From the NCBI RefSeq assembly GCF_021440195.1, contig NZ_JAJTSZ010000001.1:248001-312000 (forward strand): a DNA stretch of 64,000 bases, read 5' to 3'. This stretch comes from Dyadobacter sp. CY356. Its GTDB lineage: Bacteria > Bacteroidota > Bacteroidia > Cytophagales > Spirosomataceae. The stretch's first letter is position 1; every line of letters begins with the position of its first letter. The position numbers were made by a program, and so were the translations under genes. Shown piece after piece: positions 35,889 through 45,308 of this stretch. Below the pieces are notes generated by a model that did not search any database, was not told the DNA's origin, and saw nothing but the letters and a program-made list of their open reading frames with translations.

Positions 35889-37577
35889 TTAATTTCGTGC
35901 CTCGCGAATTGCTTTAAGCACCAACTCTGTCTGTCCCGGAGATGGTGCTTTTTTTGTTTCAAATTTACCGTTTGGTTTGATGATGGCATACGTTGCAGAA
36001 TCAAGCGGATTAAGTCTGATCAGTAAATCTATGATTTGATTGCTGTTTATAAACATATGTATACCTTTCAACTGATGTCTTACGATGTATTGTTTAACCA
36101 GATCATAAGAAACCGGGTTTTCATCTGTTGGTAAATGAACATATATAAATTCTACGTCCGTAGGCAGCTGTGCGCGCAGGGAAGCGGCAAATTCCAGATC
36201 GTCCCGGCTTTTTTGATCTTCAATATTCCATTTAAGAATATAGAGCGTTTTTCCTTTGTATTGCTCTGTGATGCTGTTAAACCAGGCGTTTCCACGGCTG
36301 TCAGATTCTGAGAGCCAGATTTCAGGCAGCACTTCTGTGGGTGTGGCTTTCAGGCCGGTGAAAGAAATCATTTTATTGATATTGACACTATCCTTCACTT
36401 CCAGCCTTACAATTTCATCAAGCGACTGGCGGAATTGGGGCGATATCAAACGGGTTTGAATGTATTTATTGAGGTTAAGCTGATTTTTGTATGAAAGCTT
36501 ATAGAAATTTTTCGGCAGATAACGCGCATTTAAAAAGTCGGAGCCGGTACTGTCAAATTGCGTATGATTTAATCGGCTTTCAGCTTCGTAAGCAAAGAGC
36601 AGATCAAGTAAAACAGTGTTTCTTTTGTAAAGATTATTCAGGAAGTCCATCTCGACTTTTTCAGCTTTTCCGCGATCAATGATCGCATCAAGTTTCTCCG
36701 ATTCATCAGCAGTTAATCCGGGCGTATTATTTTTTATCATGGTGCCCATTAATCTTACCTGAAGTGAATTAACCTTTGGTGAAGCGCCATCCGCCCACAT
36801 TTGTTTTTTTAAATCGGCATAAGAAGAAATCCGGCCGGCCAACGATACATGCTGACCGGTTAAAGGTGCCTTCGCAAGCCTTTTTAAATCAACAAGCCAG
36901 CTATCTGATTTTGGTACATCCAGCTGATTGCTCAACAAATATTCATAAAGATTTTGATATCGTTCGTCTTCCGCGATGGATTGAACCCATTGGGTAAGCG
37001 ACTTGTCCGGAATGGAACTTGAAGTTTGAAGTAATGCCGATACCCGAAGTTCTGCTCGCGCCGAAGCAGCTTTGGTTGCCTCGGAAAAACTTTTATCCCA
37101 AAAGGTATCATAAAACCTGGTACCCAGAACGCTGTTTGCGGTAAGCGCATTATTCAAAGAAGCCAGATATTGGGGATACAAATTATTGGCAGTCGCATTT
37201 ACGCCTGCAAAATAAAAAAGCTTCTTTGCCTTCGAAATGGAATCGCCGTTGAATGTTATTTCAACTTCACCCGGAGATCCCAGAAAGGTCGTAAAAGCCT
37301 TGCCGCTGTAATCCAGATAAATTTCTTCGCTAGAAAATAAAATGGGCAGTGAAACCCGGAAACTTCCGTCAGCCTGTAACGGAGCTTGTTTGCTAAGCTC
37401 GGATTGTGGCTGTAAAATATTGTTTCGGGAGAAAGTAATGGATGGAGCCTGCCGGTATAATCGCCCGGTCAGATTCAATATTCTTCCTTTGATAATCAGA
37501 GAATCCGTAACAGCAAATCCAGAATAAGAAGTGCACAGCAATATAACGAGAATTATTAGAGGTAATTTAGTTCGCAT
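35889..37577 (-). CDS. Exported thioredoxin-fold protein without CxxC
   Basis: 562 residues with a signal peptide (LPLIILVILLCTSYSGFAV). The C-terminal 130 residues follow the thioredoxin/TlpA pattern: YKGKTLYILKWNIEDQKSRD, FIYVHLPTDE, KGIHMFINSNQIIDLLIRL and YAIIKPNGKFETKKAPSPG. In TlpA proteins the CxxC sits after the first strand; here the place is occupied by NIEDQKSRD, so no redox activity is expected. The N-terminal 400 residues hold a DUF4369-like region and a helical domain. The gene follows its own reading direction after nuoC, with 141 bases between. Confidence 0.7.
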   Translation of the reverse strand: MRTKLPLIILVILLCTSYSGFAVTDSLIIKGRILNLTGRLYRQAPSITFSRNNILQPQSELSKQAPLQADGSFRVSLPILFSSEEIYLDYSGKAFTTFLGSPGEVEITFNGDSISKAKKLFYFAGVNATANNLYPQYLASLNNALTANSVLGTRFYDTFWDKSFSEATKAASARAELRVSALLQTSSSIPDKSLTQWVQSIAEDERYQNLYEYLLSNQLDVPKSDSWLVDLKRLAKAPLTGQHVSLAGRISSYADLKKQMWADGASPKVNSLQVRLMGTMIKNNTPGLTADESEKLDAIIDRGKAEKVEMDFLNNLYKRNTVLLDLLFAYEAESRLNHTQFDSTGSDFLNARYLPKNFYKLSYKNQLNLNKYIQTRLISPQFRQSLDEIVRLEVKDSVNINKMISFTGLKATPTEVLPEIWLSESDSRGNAWFNSITEQYKGKTLYILKWNIEDQKSRDDLEFAASLRAQLPTDVEFIYVHLPTDENPVSYDLVKQYIVRHQLKGIHMFINSNQIIDLLIRLNPLDSATYAIIKPNGKFETKKAPSPGQTELVLKAIREARN

Positions 37578-37718
37578 GTTGATCAGTAATTATTAACGAA
37601 AAATACTGAGCCTTTGGGAAGCAAACAAATTTGTCAGTTAAATTTCAAATCGGTGAAAGGTCGAAGAAGTTCTGGTGGAAGTTAATATATTGATTGTCAT
37701 GAATTTACTATAAATAAT

Positions 37719-38219
37719 TCAATTTTCAGACCTTACATTTATTCCGTGATATTTCTGCTGAGCCTCATAATCGCGGCGTAATGGATGCCCTTCCCAGTCT
37801 TCCGGAAGTAAAATACGGCGAAGATCAGGATGATTTTCAAAATGAATCCCCAACAAATCAAAAGCTTCACGCTCATGCCAGTCTGCCGTGCGCCAGATGT
37901 GACTTACAGTAGATACAGAAGGTAAAGGCTGATCCGCCGTATTCCTTGGGAAAATAATTTTAAGCATCAGATCATGACCATAAGGAATAGAGTTGAGGTT
38001 GTATATCAATTCCATCGTAGCCAGGCCAGGTCCGTTATCTATTGCAGTTATACAGGCTAGGTAGTCAAAATAGAATCTTTCATCTTCAAACAGATACCTG
38101 CAGACTTCCGCAATATTTTTTGATGGGAGGATGATGAAAGGTTGAAGGCCTTTCTCATCAGCACTGATTATTTCACCAAATTGTGCAACCAGAATATTTT
38201 TTATTTCTTCAAAAGTCAT
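37719..38219 (-). CDS. nuoC: NADH-quinone oxidoreductase subunit C
   Basis: 166 residues of the 30-kDa subunit of complex I. Signature near the end: HEREAFDLLGIHFENHPDLR then RILLPEDWEGHPLRRDY. Start near MTFEEIKNILVAQFG. Follows nuoB by 29 bases on the same strand. nuoD does not follow; the next gene downstream is unrelated. Confidence 0.93.
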   Translation of the reverse strand: MTFEEIKNILVAQFGEIISADEKGLQPFIILPSKNIAEVCRYLFEDERFYFDYLACITAIDNGPGLATMELIYNLNSIPYGHDLMLKIIFPRNTADQPLPSVSTVSHIWRTADWHEREAFDLLGIHFENHPDLRRILLPEDWEGHPLRRDYEAQQKYHGINVRSEN

Positions 38220-38248
38220 TTCTATATCAGTTTGGAATGAAGGAATTT

Positions 38249-38767
38249 TTATGCGGGAACACCTTCCTGCATCTCCAGAAACAATTCCGGAGCAAGCGGA
38301 TGTTCTCCACGTATTTTTTCCTGCAATCTCATAAATCCGCCGATCAGTGCTTCCGGTCGTGGCGGACAGCCAGGAACGTAGATATCAACCGGAATGATTT
38401 TATCTACACCTTTAACGACGTGATAGCCATGTTCCCAGTAAGGTCCGCCACAGTTTGAGCAGCTTCCCATAGAAATAACATATCTCGGCTCGGGCATCTG
38501 TTCATATAAACGGCGGATACGGTCGGCCATTTTGAAAGTTACAGTTCCGGCAACAATCATAACGTCGGACTGACGCGGGGAAGGCCGCGGCAATATTCCA
38601 AATCGTTCAAGATCATAATGCGAGGCATACGCTGCCATCATTTCAATTGCACAGCAAGCCAGCCCAAACCCCATCGGCCAAAGCGATGAAAGCCTTGCCC
38701 AGTTCATAAGATCCTCTGCGTTGGTCAATATAATTCCACCGTCGCCGGTTTTTATTCTTTCACTCAT
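38249..38767 (-). CDS. nuoB: NADH-quinone oxidoreductase subunit B
   Basis: 172 residues from the ATG at 38767 ([11 protein letters not shown]); a TTG at 38800 would add 11 residues. Carries the ligands of the N2 iron-sulfur cluster: [22 protein letters not shown] and [10 protein letters not shown]. This cluster hands electrons to quinone. Part of a nuoBC pair; nuoA lies about 1.5 kb upstream on the same strand beyond a reversed gene. A TACTTTTG box at 38842-38835 may be its own promoter. Confidence 0.95.
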   Translation of the reverse strand: MSERIKTGDGGIILTNAEDLMNWARLSSLWPMGFGLACCAIEMMAAYASHYDLERFGILPRPSPRQSDVMIVAGTVTFKMADRIRRLYEQMPEPRYVISMGSCSNCGGPYWEHGYHVVKGVDKIIPVDIYVPGCPPRPEALIGGFMRLQEKIRGEHPLAPELFLEMQEGVPA

Positions 38768-38834
38768 CTCTCTCACTTTTTGGTAAACGTACTGGTACAA
38801 TATTTGTTCAAAAAAGAACTAATCTGTCGCATTG

Positions 38835-38842
38835 CAAAAGTA
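38835..38842 (-). promoter_or_regulatory. Putative -7 promoter box of nuoBC
   Basis: TACTTTTG on the minus strand matches TAnnTTTG exactly. It lies 68 bases before the nuoB ATG. No TTG in the expected distance, so support is partial. A separate promoter would be needed because the gene between nuoA and nuoB points the other way. Confidence 0.4.
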
Positions 38843-38906
38843 GTCAATATTGACCAGAAACAGGCTTTCGTATGCACCGGATTGTAAACACTTCAACTTA
38901 TATAAA

Positions 38907-39683
38907 ATGAAAAACAAACTACTTTTAACAATTCTGTTTTCCGCTTTTTTTATTAACATTTCAAATGCCCAGGAGGTTTCCGACACTACTGTTACAGCAC
39001 CCAAAAAATTCATGAGCGGCATGGCGGTATATGGAGAATTCGGCCTTTTATCCAACAGCAGTTTTAAGGCAATTCGGAACCAGATGAAGGATTTAAACAT
39101 AAAACCTTTTGAAAATCTGATGGCCTCGATCGTTCTTGCCAAGAGAATTGAGACTGAAAAATTCTTCGCTGAAAGTCGCTTGATCTTAATGAATTCCACT
39201 AAGTACAGTAATGATGAAAATCAAAGTAAAGGTATATTCCGGGGAATTGGTATCGGGGTGGATGCAAGTCCGAAATTTGTAAATTCCACACACTGGAATG
39301 TTTTGATACCAATTGGATGGGATTTGATGTTATATCAGGTAAAGGTTAAAAATGACCAGACTGCAAGTTTTGCGCAAGTGGTTTCTAATCCGAATGGTTA
39401 CAGGGCTGCCAAAATACATAATGGCAGTTTTAATTTGCATGCGGGGATTGGTGTTGATTACAAAATGAATCTTTTTCCAAAGGTTTATGACAAAGTCTAC
39501 ATCAGCAGCAAGCTGACTTATCATTTGCCGGTTGCGCGTATGGGAAGATGGAGAGGGGATGATGTGACAGTTACGGATTTACCATCTTTTAAAGCCAATC
39601 AGCTTTATGCACAGATCGGACTTGTCTTTTTTCCAAAAAACATGGGTAAAATGTGGGGGAAGATGCACCATAATTTCAAGTAA
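38907..39683 (+). CDS. Outer-membrane beta-barrel protein between nuoB and nuoA
   Basis: 258 residues from the ATG at 38907, where a good signal peptide begins (MKNKLLLTILFSAFFINISNAQ); the frame extends 19 codons upstream but without a signal. Strand-like segments GMAVYGEFGLLSNS, FRGIGIGVDASPKF, NVLIPIGWDLMLYQVKVKN, LHAGIGVDYKMNLF and LYAQIGLVFFPKNMG support a small barrel. No family name recognised. It is on the opposite strand to the flanking complex I genes and ends at a bidirectional terminator facing nuoA. Confidence 0.7.
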   Translation: MKNKLLLTILFSAFFINISNAQEVSDTTVTAPKKFMSGMAVYGEFGLLSNSSFKAIRNQMKDLNIKPFENLMASIVLAKRIETEKFFAESRLILMNSTKYSNDENQSKGIFRGIGIGVDASPKFVNSTHWNVLIPIGWDLMLYQVKVKNDQTASFAQVVSNPNGYRAAKIHNGSFNLHAGIGVDYKMNLFPKVYDKVYISSKLTYHLPVARMGRWRGDDVTVTDLPSFKANQLYAQIGLVFFPKNMGKMWGKMHHNFK

Positions 39684-39701
39684 AAGTCATTGCACAGTTT
39701 T

Positions 39702-39742
39702 AAACAAAACAGGAAGTCCTGATCGGGCTTCCTGTTTTGTTT
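39702..39742. terminator. Bidirectional terminator between the barrel gene and nuoA
   Basis: Perfect 15-bp stem AAACAAAACAGGAAG / CTTCCTGTTTTGTTT, 11-base loop. Converging genes on both sides. On the minus strand it would stop transcription after nuoA, before nuoB. Confidence 0.88.
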
Positions 39743-39768
39743 ACACGCTTTATAAAATTAATATACGG

Positions 39769-40239
39769 TCAAGCTCTCTTATATTTTTCATTGATTTGCT
39801 TATATAAATCAACGGGAACTGGTGATTTAATTTCCGGGATTTTCGGTTCCGGACGAACCCAGTCCAGATATCCTTTTACCCAGGCATAAGCTAGTCCCAA
39901 AATTAAAATCAATACAAAAACGGTCATTTCTGCCATCGCAAACCAGCCCCATTGCCCATTGGTTTGTGCGATAAGATCCTCATTACCAAAGACAACCGCC
40001 CAGGGAAAAAGGAATAATAATTCTATCTCAAAAAGAACGAAGATCAGCGCAATGACATAAAAACGGACGTTGAACTGGACATTGGCATTTCCTAATGGAT
40101 CTTCACCGGATTCATATGTTGTAAGTTTTTCTTCATTAGGACGATCAGGTCTTAGAAAACGTGCGATCGTCAGCATGAGTCCGATAAGGGAAACTGCGGC
40201 AATTATAAAGAGAAGTATATAACCAAAATCACTAAGCAT
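39769..40239 (-). CDS. nuoA: NADH-quinone oxidoreductase subunit A
   Basis: 156 residues from the ATG at 40239 (MLSDFGYILLFIIAAVS); a TTG at 40263 lies inside the promoter box, which argues against it. Three membrane segments; the loop RPDRPNEEKLTTYESGEDPL is the conserved NuoA loop, followed by NVQFNVRFYVIALIFVLFEI then ELLFLFPWAV. Separated from nuoB by a reversed gene and a terminator. Confidence 0.93.
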   Translation of the reverse strand: MLSDFGYILLFIIAAVSLIGLMLTIARFLRPDRPNEEKLTTYESGEDPLGNANVQFNVRFYVIALIFVLFEIELLFLFPWAVVFGNEDLIAQTNGQWGWFAMAEMTVFVLILILGLAYAWVKGYLDWVRPEPKIPEIKSPVPVDLYKQINEKYKRA

Positions 40240-40260
40240 AAGGCTGAAAACGAGTTTCTG

Positions 40261-40294
40261 CAAAGCTAAGGAATTTTGATTCAGTCATATCAAA
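40261..40294 (-). promoter_or_regulatory. Putative promoter of nuoA
   Basis: On the minus strand TTTG at 40294-40291 and TAGCTTTG at 40268-40261, 22 bases apart. This fits the Bacteroidota pattern TTG-N17-23-TAnnTTTG. It lies 22 bases before the ATG at 40239 and supports that start. Confidence 0.5.
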
Positions 40295-40343
40295 GGGCAA
40301 TGGAAAGTATATCCGGAATTCTGTATTTTCTGATAACTTGAAA

Positions 40344-41228
40344 TCAGATAATGCTCAGGATAATGGTTCTTAAACTTAAACCAATAACCAGCGTTCCAAC
40401 CATTAACATCAGTGGTTTGCGTTTTATCTTTCCAACCAGAAGTGCACCAAAAGGCGCTGCAATCACCCCGCCGATGATAAGCCCGAGTACTACCTGCCAG
40501 CTGTTGATGCCATTAAAAATCAGAAAGGTAATGCCGCTTGCAAAACTGATAACAAACTCAGCCGCATTTACAGAGCCGATCGTATAACGGGGATCGCGCC
40601 CCTGGCCAAGCAGGGTTGAAGTAACAATAGGTCCCCAGCCACCACCGCCCACAGAATCCATGAATCCTCCGGTTGCTGCCAGAATACCGATGCGTTTTGT
40701 TTTATTTTTGACCAGGTTTTTTTGAATGGCTTTTCGGATAATGATCACACCCAAAATCAGCATGTAAAAGGCGATGTAAGGTTTAATTACCGCTCCGTCG
40801 ATAATGTCTGACAATAAATATGCGCCCGTAACTGCTCCCAGAACACCGGGTATGAGAAGTGATTTGAAAAGTTTCTTGTTAATATTTTTAAATCTGAAAT
40901 GCGAGATTGCAGAGGCACCTGTTGTAAACATTTCTGCTACGTGTACACTTGCGCTACTCACGGCCGGCGTTACGCCAAGACTCAACAAAAACGATGTTGA
41001 GGTCACACCATATGCCATTCCAAGTGCTCCGTCAACCAATTGAGCTGCAAGTCCTACTAACAGATATAGTGCGAAATCACTGGCTACAAATGTTCCGATC
41101 CCTTCCTGAGTAATGGATATTGTTCCGTTCAAAAACAAGAAACCAACAAACAGAACAAATATACTGATTGGTAAAATATACCAGACAGGTCTTGTAGGAA
41201 GTTTAAGAGAAAGAACTTTTTCCAGCAT
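40344..41228 (-). CDS. TauE/SafE-like sulfite exporter family protein
   Basis: 294 residues from the ATG at 41228 (MLEKVLSLKLPTRPVWYIL); the frame continues 24 codons upstream to 41300, also possible. About eight hydrophobic segments in two repeats, with AQLVDGALGMAYGVTSTSFL then LSLGVTPAVSSASVH and ILAATGGFMDSVGGGGWGPI as the paired family signatures. TauE/SafE proteins export sulfite or organosulfur anions across the inner membrane; the actual substrate is unknown. Single gene. Confidence 0.88.
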   Translation of the reverse strand: MLEKVLSLKLPTRPVWYILPISIFVLFVGFLFLNGTISITQEGIGTFVASDFALYLLVGLAAQLVDGALGMAYGVTSTSFLLSLGVTPAVSSASVHVAEMFTTGASAISHFRFKNINKKLFKSLLIPGVLGAVTGAYLLSDIIDGAVIKPYIAFYMLILGVIIIRKAIQKNLVKNKTKRIGILAATGGFMDSVGGGGWGPIVTSTLLGQGRDPRYTIGSVNAAEFVISFASGITFLIFNGINSWQVVLGLIIGGVIAAPFGALLVGKIKRKPLMLMVGTLVIGLSLRTIILSII

Positions 41229-41356
41229 GGTGATGGGATTTAATAATTCAGCAATTTGTGTGACAGTATGCAAAACTACTAAAACTATTAAATCTACCAA
41301 ATTGATAGAGTAAAATTAATCTGAAATTAATTTTCCGAATTTGATGAAAAGAAATT

Positions 41357-43054
41357 TTACCAGCTGATTTTTATGAATGAAACGGCTTGACGCGGCAATG
41401 GGAATTTCATATCCAATTCCCCGTTTTTTACATTAACCCACTCAGGAGAAGTCAGAAGCTGTAATTGTCCGGCTTTTTCAAGCGTTGATATCTGTTCATC
41501 GGTTGGATTTTTTGGAGATCCCATTTTCTTCCATACTTCGTAAGAATTACTGTATTGCTGATCAATACGATAATGCTGAACCAGAACTCTTTGGGCAGTT
41601 ATTCCTTTTAAATGAATATCGACAGGAGAATCGGGAGCTGGTTTATTATCATCATGGTAATTCCAGACCATCACAGCGGCTTCTTTTTGATCTTTGGAAG
41701 CAAAGGCATTAATGTCTGGTTCGCCGCGAACACTCCCATCGCGTACTTTAAGGAAATCATATGCCAGATTTTGTTTGACTTCCACACGTTTTCCCTGCAT
41801 CATACCAAACATTCTGAAAACATTTAAAACCGGTTTGTCGACGCCGTTGGTGGCCAGATCACGGAATCCGCGAAACCAGGCCTGATCTTCAAATTCAAAC
41901 GCCCACGTTACAGCCCCCATTAGATTGACGCCTCTGGCCTCGGCCAGATCCGATTTTCTTGCAAAGGACGCCGCTGTATAACTTGAATACATCGTCCCGT
42001 TCCGGTATGCATTCTGTGGACTTAAATCTTCCGAACAGGCCGCGCAGCCTTCCGGATCAGATTCTCCTATAATGATCGGCAAATTTTTTAGGGTTGGATA
42101 CGAAGCTACAATTTCAAAACCTTTGTCCATATCACGCAGTTGCGTTCCCATATCCATCCGTACCATACCATCAACCAGTTTTGGCGCTCCTTTGGCGTGG
42201 AAAGTTAAAACGTCAATAGGCGATCCGATTTTGCCTGTGACATAATTTTTTCCTTTGGTAACATGATCCAGAAAGGCTCTGAAAAATTTGGCAGAAACAT
42301 CCCAGTTAGGTCCGGTTACTTCCGGGCCGCCAACTTTTGCTGTGGGAAGGGCGCGTTTTACTGCATCTGCGGAATAATCATACATTTTGATATACTCTTC
42401 CGTCGTTCCCTTCCAGTAGCTGATATTTGGCTCATTCCATAATTCCCAATACCAGCTTTCAACTTCTTTTTTACCATATTTTTCAACTGAATGTTTAACC
42501 CATTGGTAAACGAGTTCTGCGAATTTGGCGTAATCTTTCGGCGGATATGCCCAGCCTGTATAAATGTCATTATAGTTATCGCCAGGTTTCCAGAAATGGC
42601 GATAGGGCTGAGGATGAGAAGATAAAGCTTCGGGCATGAAACCGATTTGCGCAATAGGTTTCATGCCACGTTCAATGTAAGTATCAAATATTTTATCAAC
42701 AATCGTCCAGTTATAAACCGGTTTCCCGTCTTTATCTTCCGTGTAAGCGTTTGTTGAACCCCATTTCAAAGCGGCAACACCATCGCCAGTGACCAGCATA
42801 CTGTGCGCGCGGACATAAACCGGAACCTTACTCAACTGTGATATTTCAGTAAGCAGTTTTTTCCCGTCTTTCATGTAAGTATAATTTGGCTCGTCGTAGC
42901 CAAACCAAGACCAGATCGGTTTTATTGGGCCCTTTTCTTTATTTAAATCGATTTCGATGGAGACAGGTTTTGCCTCCTGTGCAACAACCGGAAGTATTGC
43001 GAAAATCAGTAAGCCAGTGGATAATATAGATCTGAGAAAGTTGCTGATTTTCAT
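41357..43054 (-). CDS. Glycoside hydrolase family 39-like, exported
   Basis: 565 residues with a signal peptide (LLIFAILPVVAQE). A (beta/alpha)8 barrel of the GH39 type: KPIWSWFGYDEPNYTYMKDG at the start, VPVYVRAHSMLVTGDG, WYWELWNEPNISYWKGT with Glu as likely acid/base, and LPIIIGESDPEGC as candidate for the nucleophile strand. GH39 enzymes are mostly beta-xylosidases or iduronidases; which applies cannot be told. The C-terminal 100 residues form a beta-sandwich. No SusCD pair beside it. Confidence 0.8.
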   Translation of the reverse strand: MKISNFLRSILSTGLLIFAILPVVAQEAKPVSIEIDLNKEKGPIKPIWSWFGYDEPNYTYMKDGKKLLTEISQLSKVPVYVRAHSMLVTGDGVAALKWGSTNAYTEDKDGKPVYNWTIVDKIFDTYIERGMKPIAQIGFMPEALSSHPQPYRHFWKPGDNYNDIYTGWAYPPKDYAKFAELVYQWVKHSVEKYGKKEVESWYWELWNEPNISYWKGTTEEYIKMYDYSADAVKRALPTAKVGGPEVTGPNWDVSAKFFRAFLDHVTKGKNYVTGKIGSPIDVLTFHAKGAPKLVDGMVRMDMGTQLRDMDKGFEIVASYPTLKNLPIIIGESDPEGCAACSEDLSPQNAYRNGTMYSSYTAASFARKSDLAEARGVNLMGAVTWAFEFEDQAWFRGFRDLATNGVDKPVLNVFRMFGMMQGKRVEVKQNLAYDFLKVRDGSVRGEPDINAFASKDQKEAAVMVWNYHDDNKPAPDSPVDIHLKGITAQRVLVQHYRIDQQYSNSYEVWKKMGSPKNPTDEQISTLEKAGQLQLLTSPEWVNVKNGELDMKFPLPRQAVSFIKISW

Positions 43055-43068
43055 AATTTTGATAGACG

Positions 43069-44208
43069 TTAGACTATTCCTGTGACAAAATCGATATAGT
43101 TGTCGCGTGTTATCCAGTTGGTCCGGGCCTCAGGGTACGCTTCGATGAAAGCCTTGGGAAACTTAATCTTACTGTCTTTCCATTTAAATTCATAAGCAGA
43201 AATTTGTTCATCCCTGAGTTCCAGCCAATCCAGTTCCTGCTGATCATAGGTTCGCCAGAAATAAGTGAAAGGAGATTTATTATCGTAAGCATTGTATTTC
43301 ATACGTTCGGAAACAAGATAATTTTCCCAGAGACCACCAATATCCTTTCGTTGAATCACAGGTAAAAAATTATTAATCAATGCATTACGAATTCCATTGT
43401 CGAAAAAATACCACTTAGATGATTTACTAACTTCTTTTCTTAAATTTTTACTGAAACCTCCGACGCGAAAAATAATGAATACTTTCGAAAACAGATCGAG
43501 ATATCGCTCCACAGTATTTCTGTCAATTTGGAGTGATTTGGCTAATTCTTCGAAGGATACTTCCTGTCCAACCTGATAGGCAACCAATTGCAGAAGTTGC
43601 AGCATTTTGTGTGAATACCGCACTTGTTCATACATCAGGATGTCTTTTAGCAAGTAGCCGTTTACCAATTCTTTGAGGTATTCAATTTGCTCATCCCTAG
43701 ATTTCATTTGCAGAACGTCGGGGTAACATCCAAAAATAAGTCTGTTTTCCAGCTGCTGTTTTGTTTCAAGAAAATTTTCTGTTTTTGACAATTCCATTTG
43801 AGCCAGTGGGAAAAGCTGAAAACTTATTTGTCTCCCTACAAGTGGTTCGCCGGTTTGGTTTGAAAGCTCAAAAGCAGATGAGCCGCTGGCTAAAATGGTT
43901 AGTGATGGAAATGAATCAATCAGAAGTTTGAGCGATTTACCTATTTCAGGCACCGCTTGTGCTTCGTCAATTATTAATAAATCGATACCTGTTACCCAAC
44001 GTTGATAGGAAGTTATACGACGATCCGTTAGTAAATCCTTTACATCAAGATCCTCTCCATTCATATACAGCGACTTTCCCTTGAAATCCGCTTTGATTTT
44101 ATTTAGTAAAAAAGTTTTTCCAACACGTCGCGCACCTGTTAAAACGATCGCCTTATTAGACGATAATTGTTTTTCAATTATTGGAAGAATATATCTGTCA
44201 AATACCAT
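43069..44208 (-). CDS. AAA ATPase with DUF4143 domain
   Basis: 379 residues. Walker A VLTGARRVGKTFLL near the start, Walker B LLIDEAQAVPEIG, sensor-like ILASGSSAFELSN, then a winged-helix-like part (VSFEELAKSLQIDRNTVERY) and the DUF4143 end with WENYLVSERMKYN and FYWRTYDQQELDWLE-like motifs (FTYFWRTYDQQELDWLEL). This last part resembles a nuclease-like fold. Family function is not established. A complex inverted and direct repeat lies right before its start, as expected for an operator. Confidence 0.88.
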   Translation of the reverse strand: MVFDRYILPIIEKQLSSNKAIVLTGARRVGKTFLLNKIKADFKGKSLYMNGEDLDVKDLLTDRRITSYQRWVTGIDLLIIDEAQAVPEIGKSLKLLIDSFPSLTILASGSSAFELSNQTGEPLVGRQISFQLFPLAQMELSKTENFLETKQQLENRLIFGCYPDVLQMKSRDEQIEYLKELVNGYLLKDILMYEQVRYSHKMLQLLQLVAYQVGQEVSFEELAKSLQIDRNTVERYLDLFSKVFIIFRVGGFSKNLRKEVSKSSKWYFFDNGIRNALINNFLPVIQRKDIGGLWENYLVSERMKYNAYDNKSPFTYFWRTYDQQELDWLELRDEQISAYEFKWKDSKIKFPKAFIEAYPEARTNWITRDNYIDFVTGIV

Positions 44209-44273
44209 TTAGCTAAATTCGTTGAATGGACTCAACAAATTTAGCTAAATTCATTGAGTCTATTCAACGAATT
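44207..44273. promoter_or_regulatory. Operator-like array of inverted and direct repeats before the DUF4143 gene
   Basis: Arms 44216-44235 and 44254-44273 pair at 19 of 20 positions (AATTCGTTGAATGGACTCAA and its near-complement). Between them is the palindrome AATTTAGCTAAATT. TTTAGCTAAATTCRTTGA also occurs twice as a direct repeat (from 44208 and 44239). The array touches the ATG at 44208, so it spans promoter and leader. Confidence 0.65.
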
Positions 44274-44282
44274 AACAATATT

Positions 44283-45224
44283 TTATAACCAGACTACCTT
44301 TTGCTCCGAAATATGCTCTTTTCCAATAATGTCCCGGTATAAGTTCGGTCGACGTGCTTTTAAATACCTGCTGCCACCTGCGCGCTCTAATTTTTCCGGC
44401 GTTAAAGTTGCAATGGCTATATCATTATCAAGTTCCCGACATTCGGCAATGATGTCGCCATAAGGATCAAGAATCATGGAGCAGCCATTTTTTAACTGAT
44501 CATCATCCATACCGATCGGATTTGAAAAAACTGCGTAAATCGCGTTGTCATAAGCACGCGCCGGTAACCATTTCATCAGCCAGCTGCGGCCTTTGGCACC
44601 ATCAAATTCCTGGCGAAGTGAAGTGGGATCAGCTTCTCTGTTTTCCCATAAAACCGGATCAACAAAACCTGCACCCGGGCGGGTTGAAGGTGTACACATA
44701 GTTACGTGCGGCATAAAAATAATATCTGCACCGAGCAATTTTGTCGCTCTGACGTTTTCGATAATATTGTTATCATAACAGATCAGAATACCGGATTTCC
44801 AGCCAAACAGATCAAAAACGACGTATTCATTTCCTGGTGTAAGATGTGGATTGATGAACGGATGAAGTTTACGGAATTTGGCAACCAGGCCATTTTCGTT
44901 CACACAGACATATGCCTTGTACATTTTATCATCCGCATCTTTTTCAAAAAGTCCGGCTAAAATGGTGATGTTATTTGACTTTGAAATTTCGGTCAGTTTC
45001 CGGATACTGGGACCGTCGGGAATGAATTCGGAGATTTCAAGCAATGCTTGTTTTGATAAATTCCGGGCGAAGGTATATCCGGTGACTGAACATTCGTGAA
45101 AGGCGATAACCTTTGCTCCCTTTGCCGCTGCCTGCTGCGAGAGCTGGTTGATCATTTCAAGATTATAGGCTTTGTCGCCGCTCCGGTTTTCAAATTGTGC
45201 AGTCGCAACTTTAAGATTTTCCAT
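44283..45224 (-). CDS. Nitrilase family carbon-nitrogen hydrolase
   Basis: 313 residues with the Glu-Lys-Cys triad of the superfamily: Glu in AFHECSVTGY, Lys in FRKLHPFINP, and Cys in GILICYDNNIIENVRATKLL then GADIIFMPHVT. Full length for a branch-10/11 type amidase. It probably cleaves an amide or nitrile; substrate unknown. Lies after an AraC regulator gene and before the DUF4143 gene on the same strand; the AraC protein might control it. Confidence 0.88.
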   Translation of the reverse strand: MENLKVATAQFENRSGDKAYNLEMINQLSQQAAAKGAKVIAFHECSVTGYTFARNLSKQALLEISEFIPDGPSIRKLTEISKSNNITILAGLFEKDADDKMYKAYVCVNENGLVAKFRKLHPFINPHLTPGNEYVVFDLFGWKSGILICYDNNIIENVRATKLLGADIIFMPHVTMCTPSTRPGAGFVDPVLWENREADPTSLRQEFDGAKGRSWLMKWLPARAYDNAIYAVFSNPIGMDDDQLKNGCSMILDPYGDIIAECRELDNDIAIATLTPEKLERAGGSRYLKARRPNLYRDIIGKEHISEQKVVWL

Positions 45225-45308
45225 ACTGATATCGTTTTTAGTTTAACGAATCAAAAATAGAAAGTGGTGAAACGACATGATTGTACAAACCCGACAGCAG
45301 CAATATTT

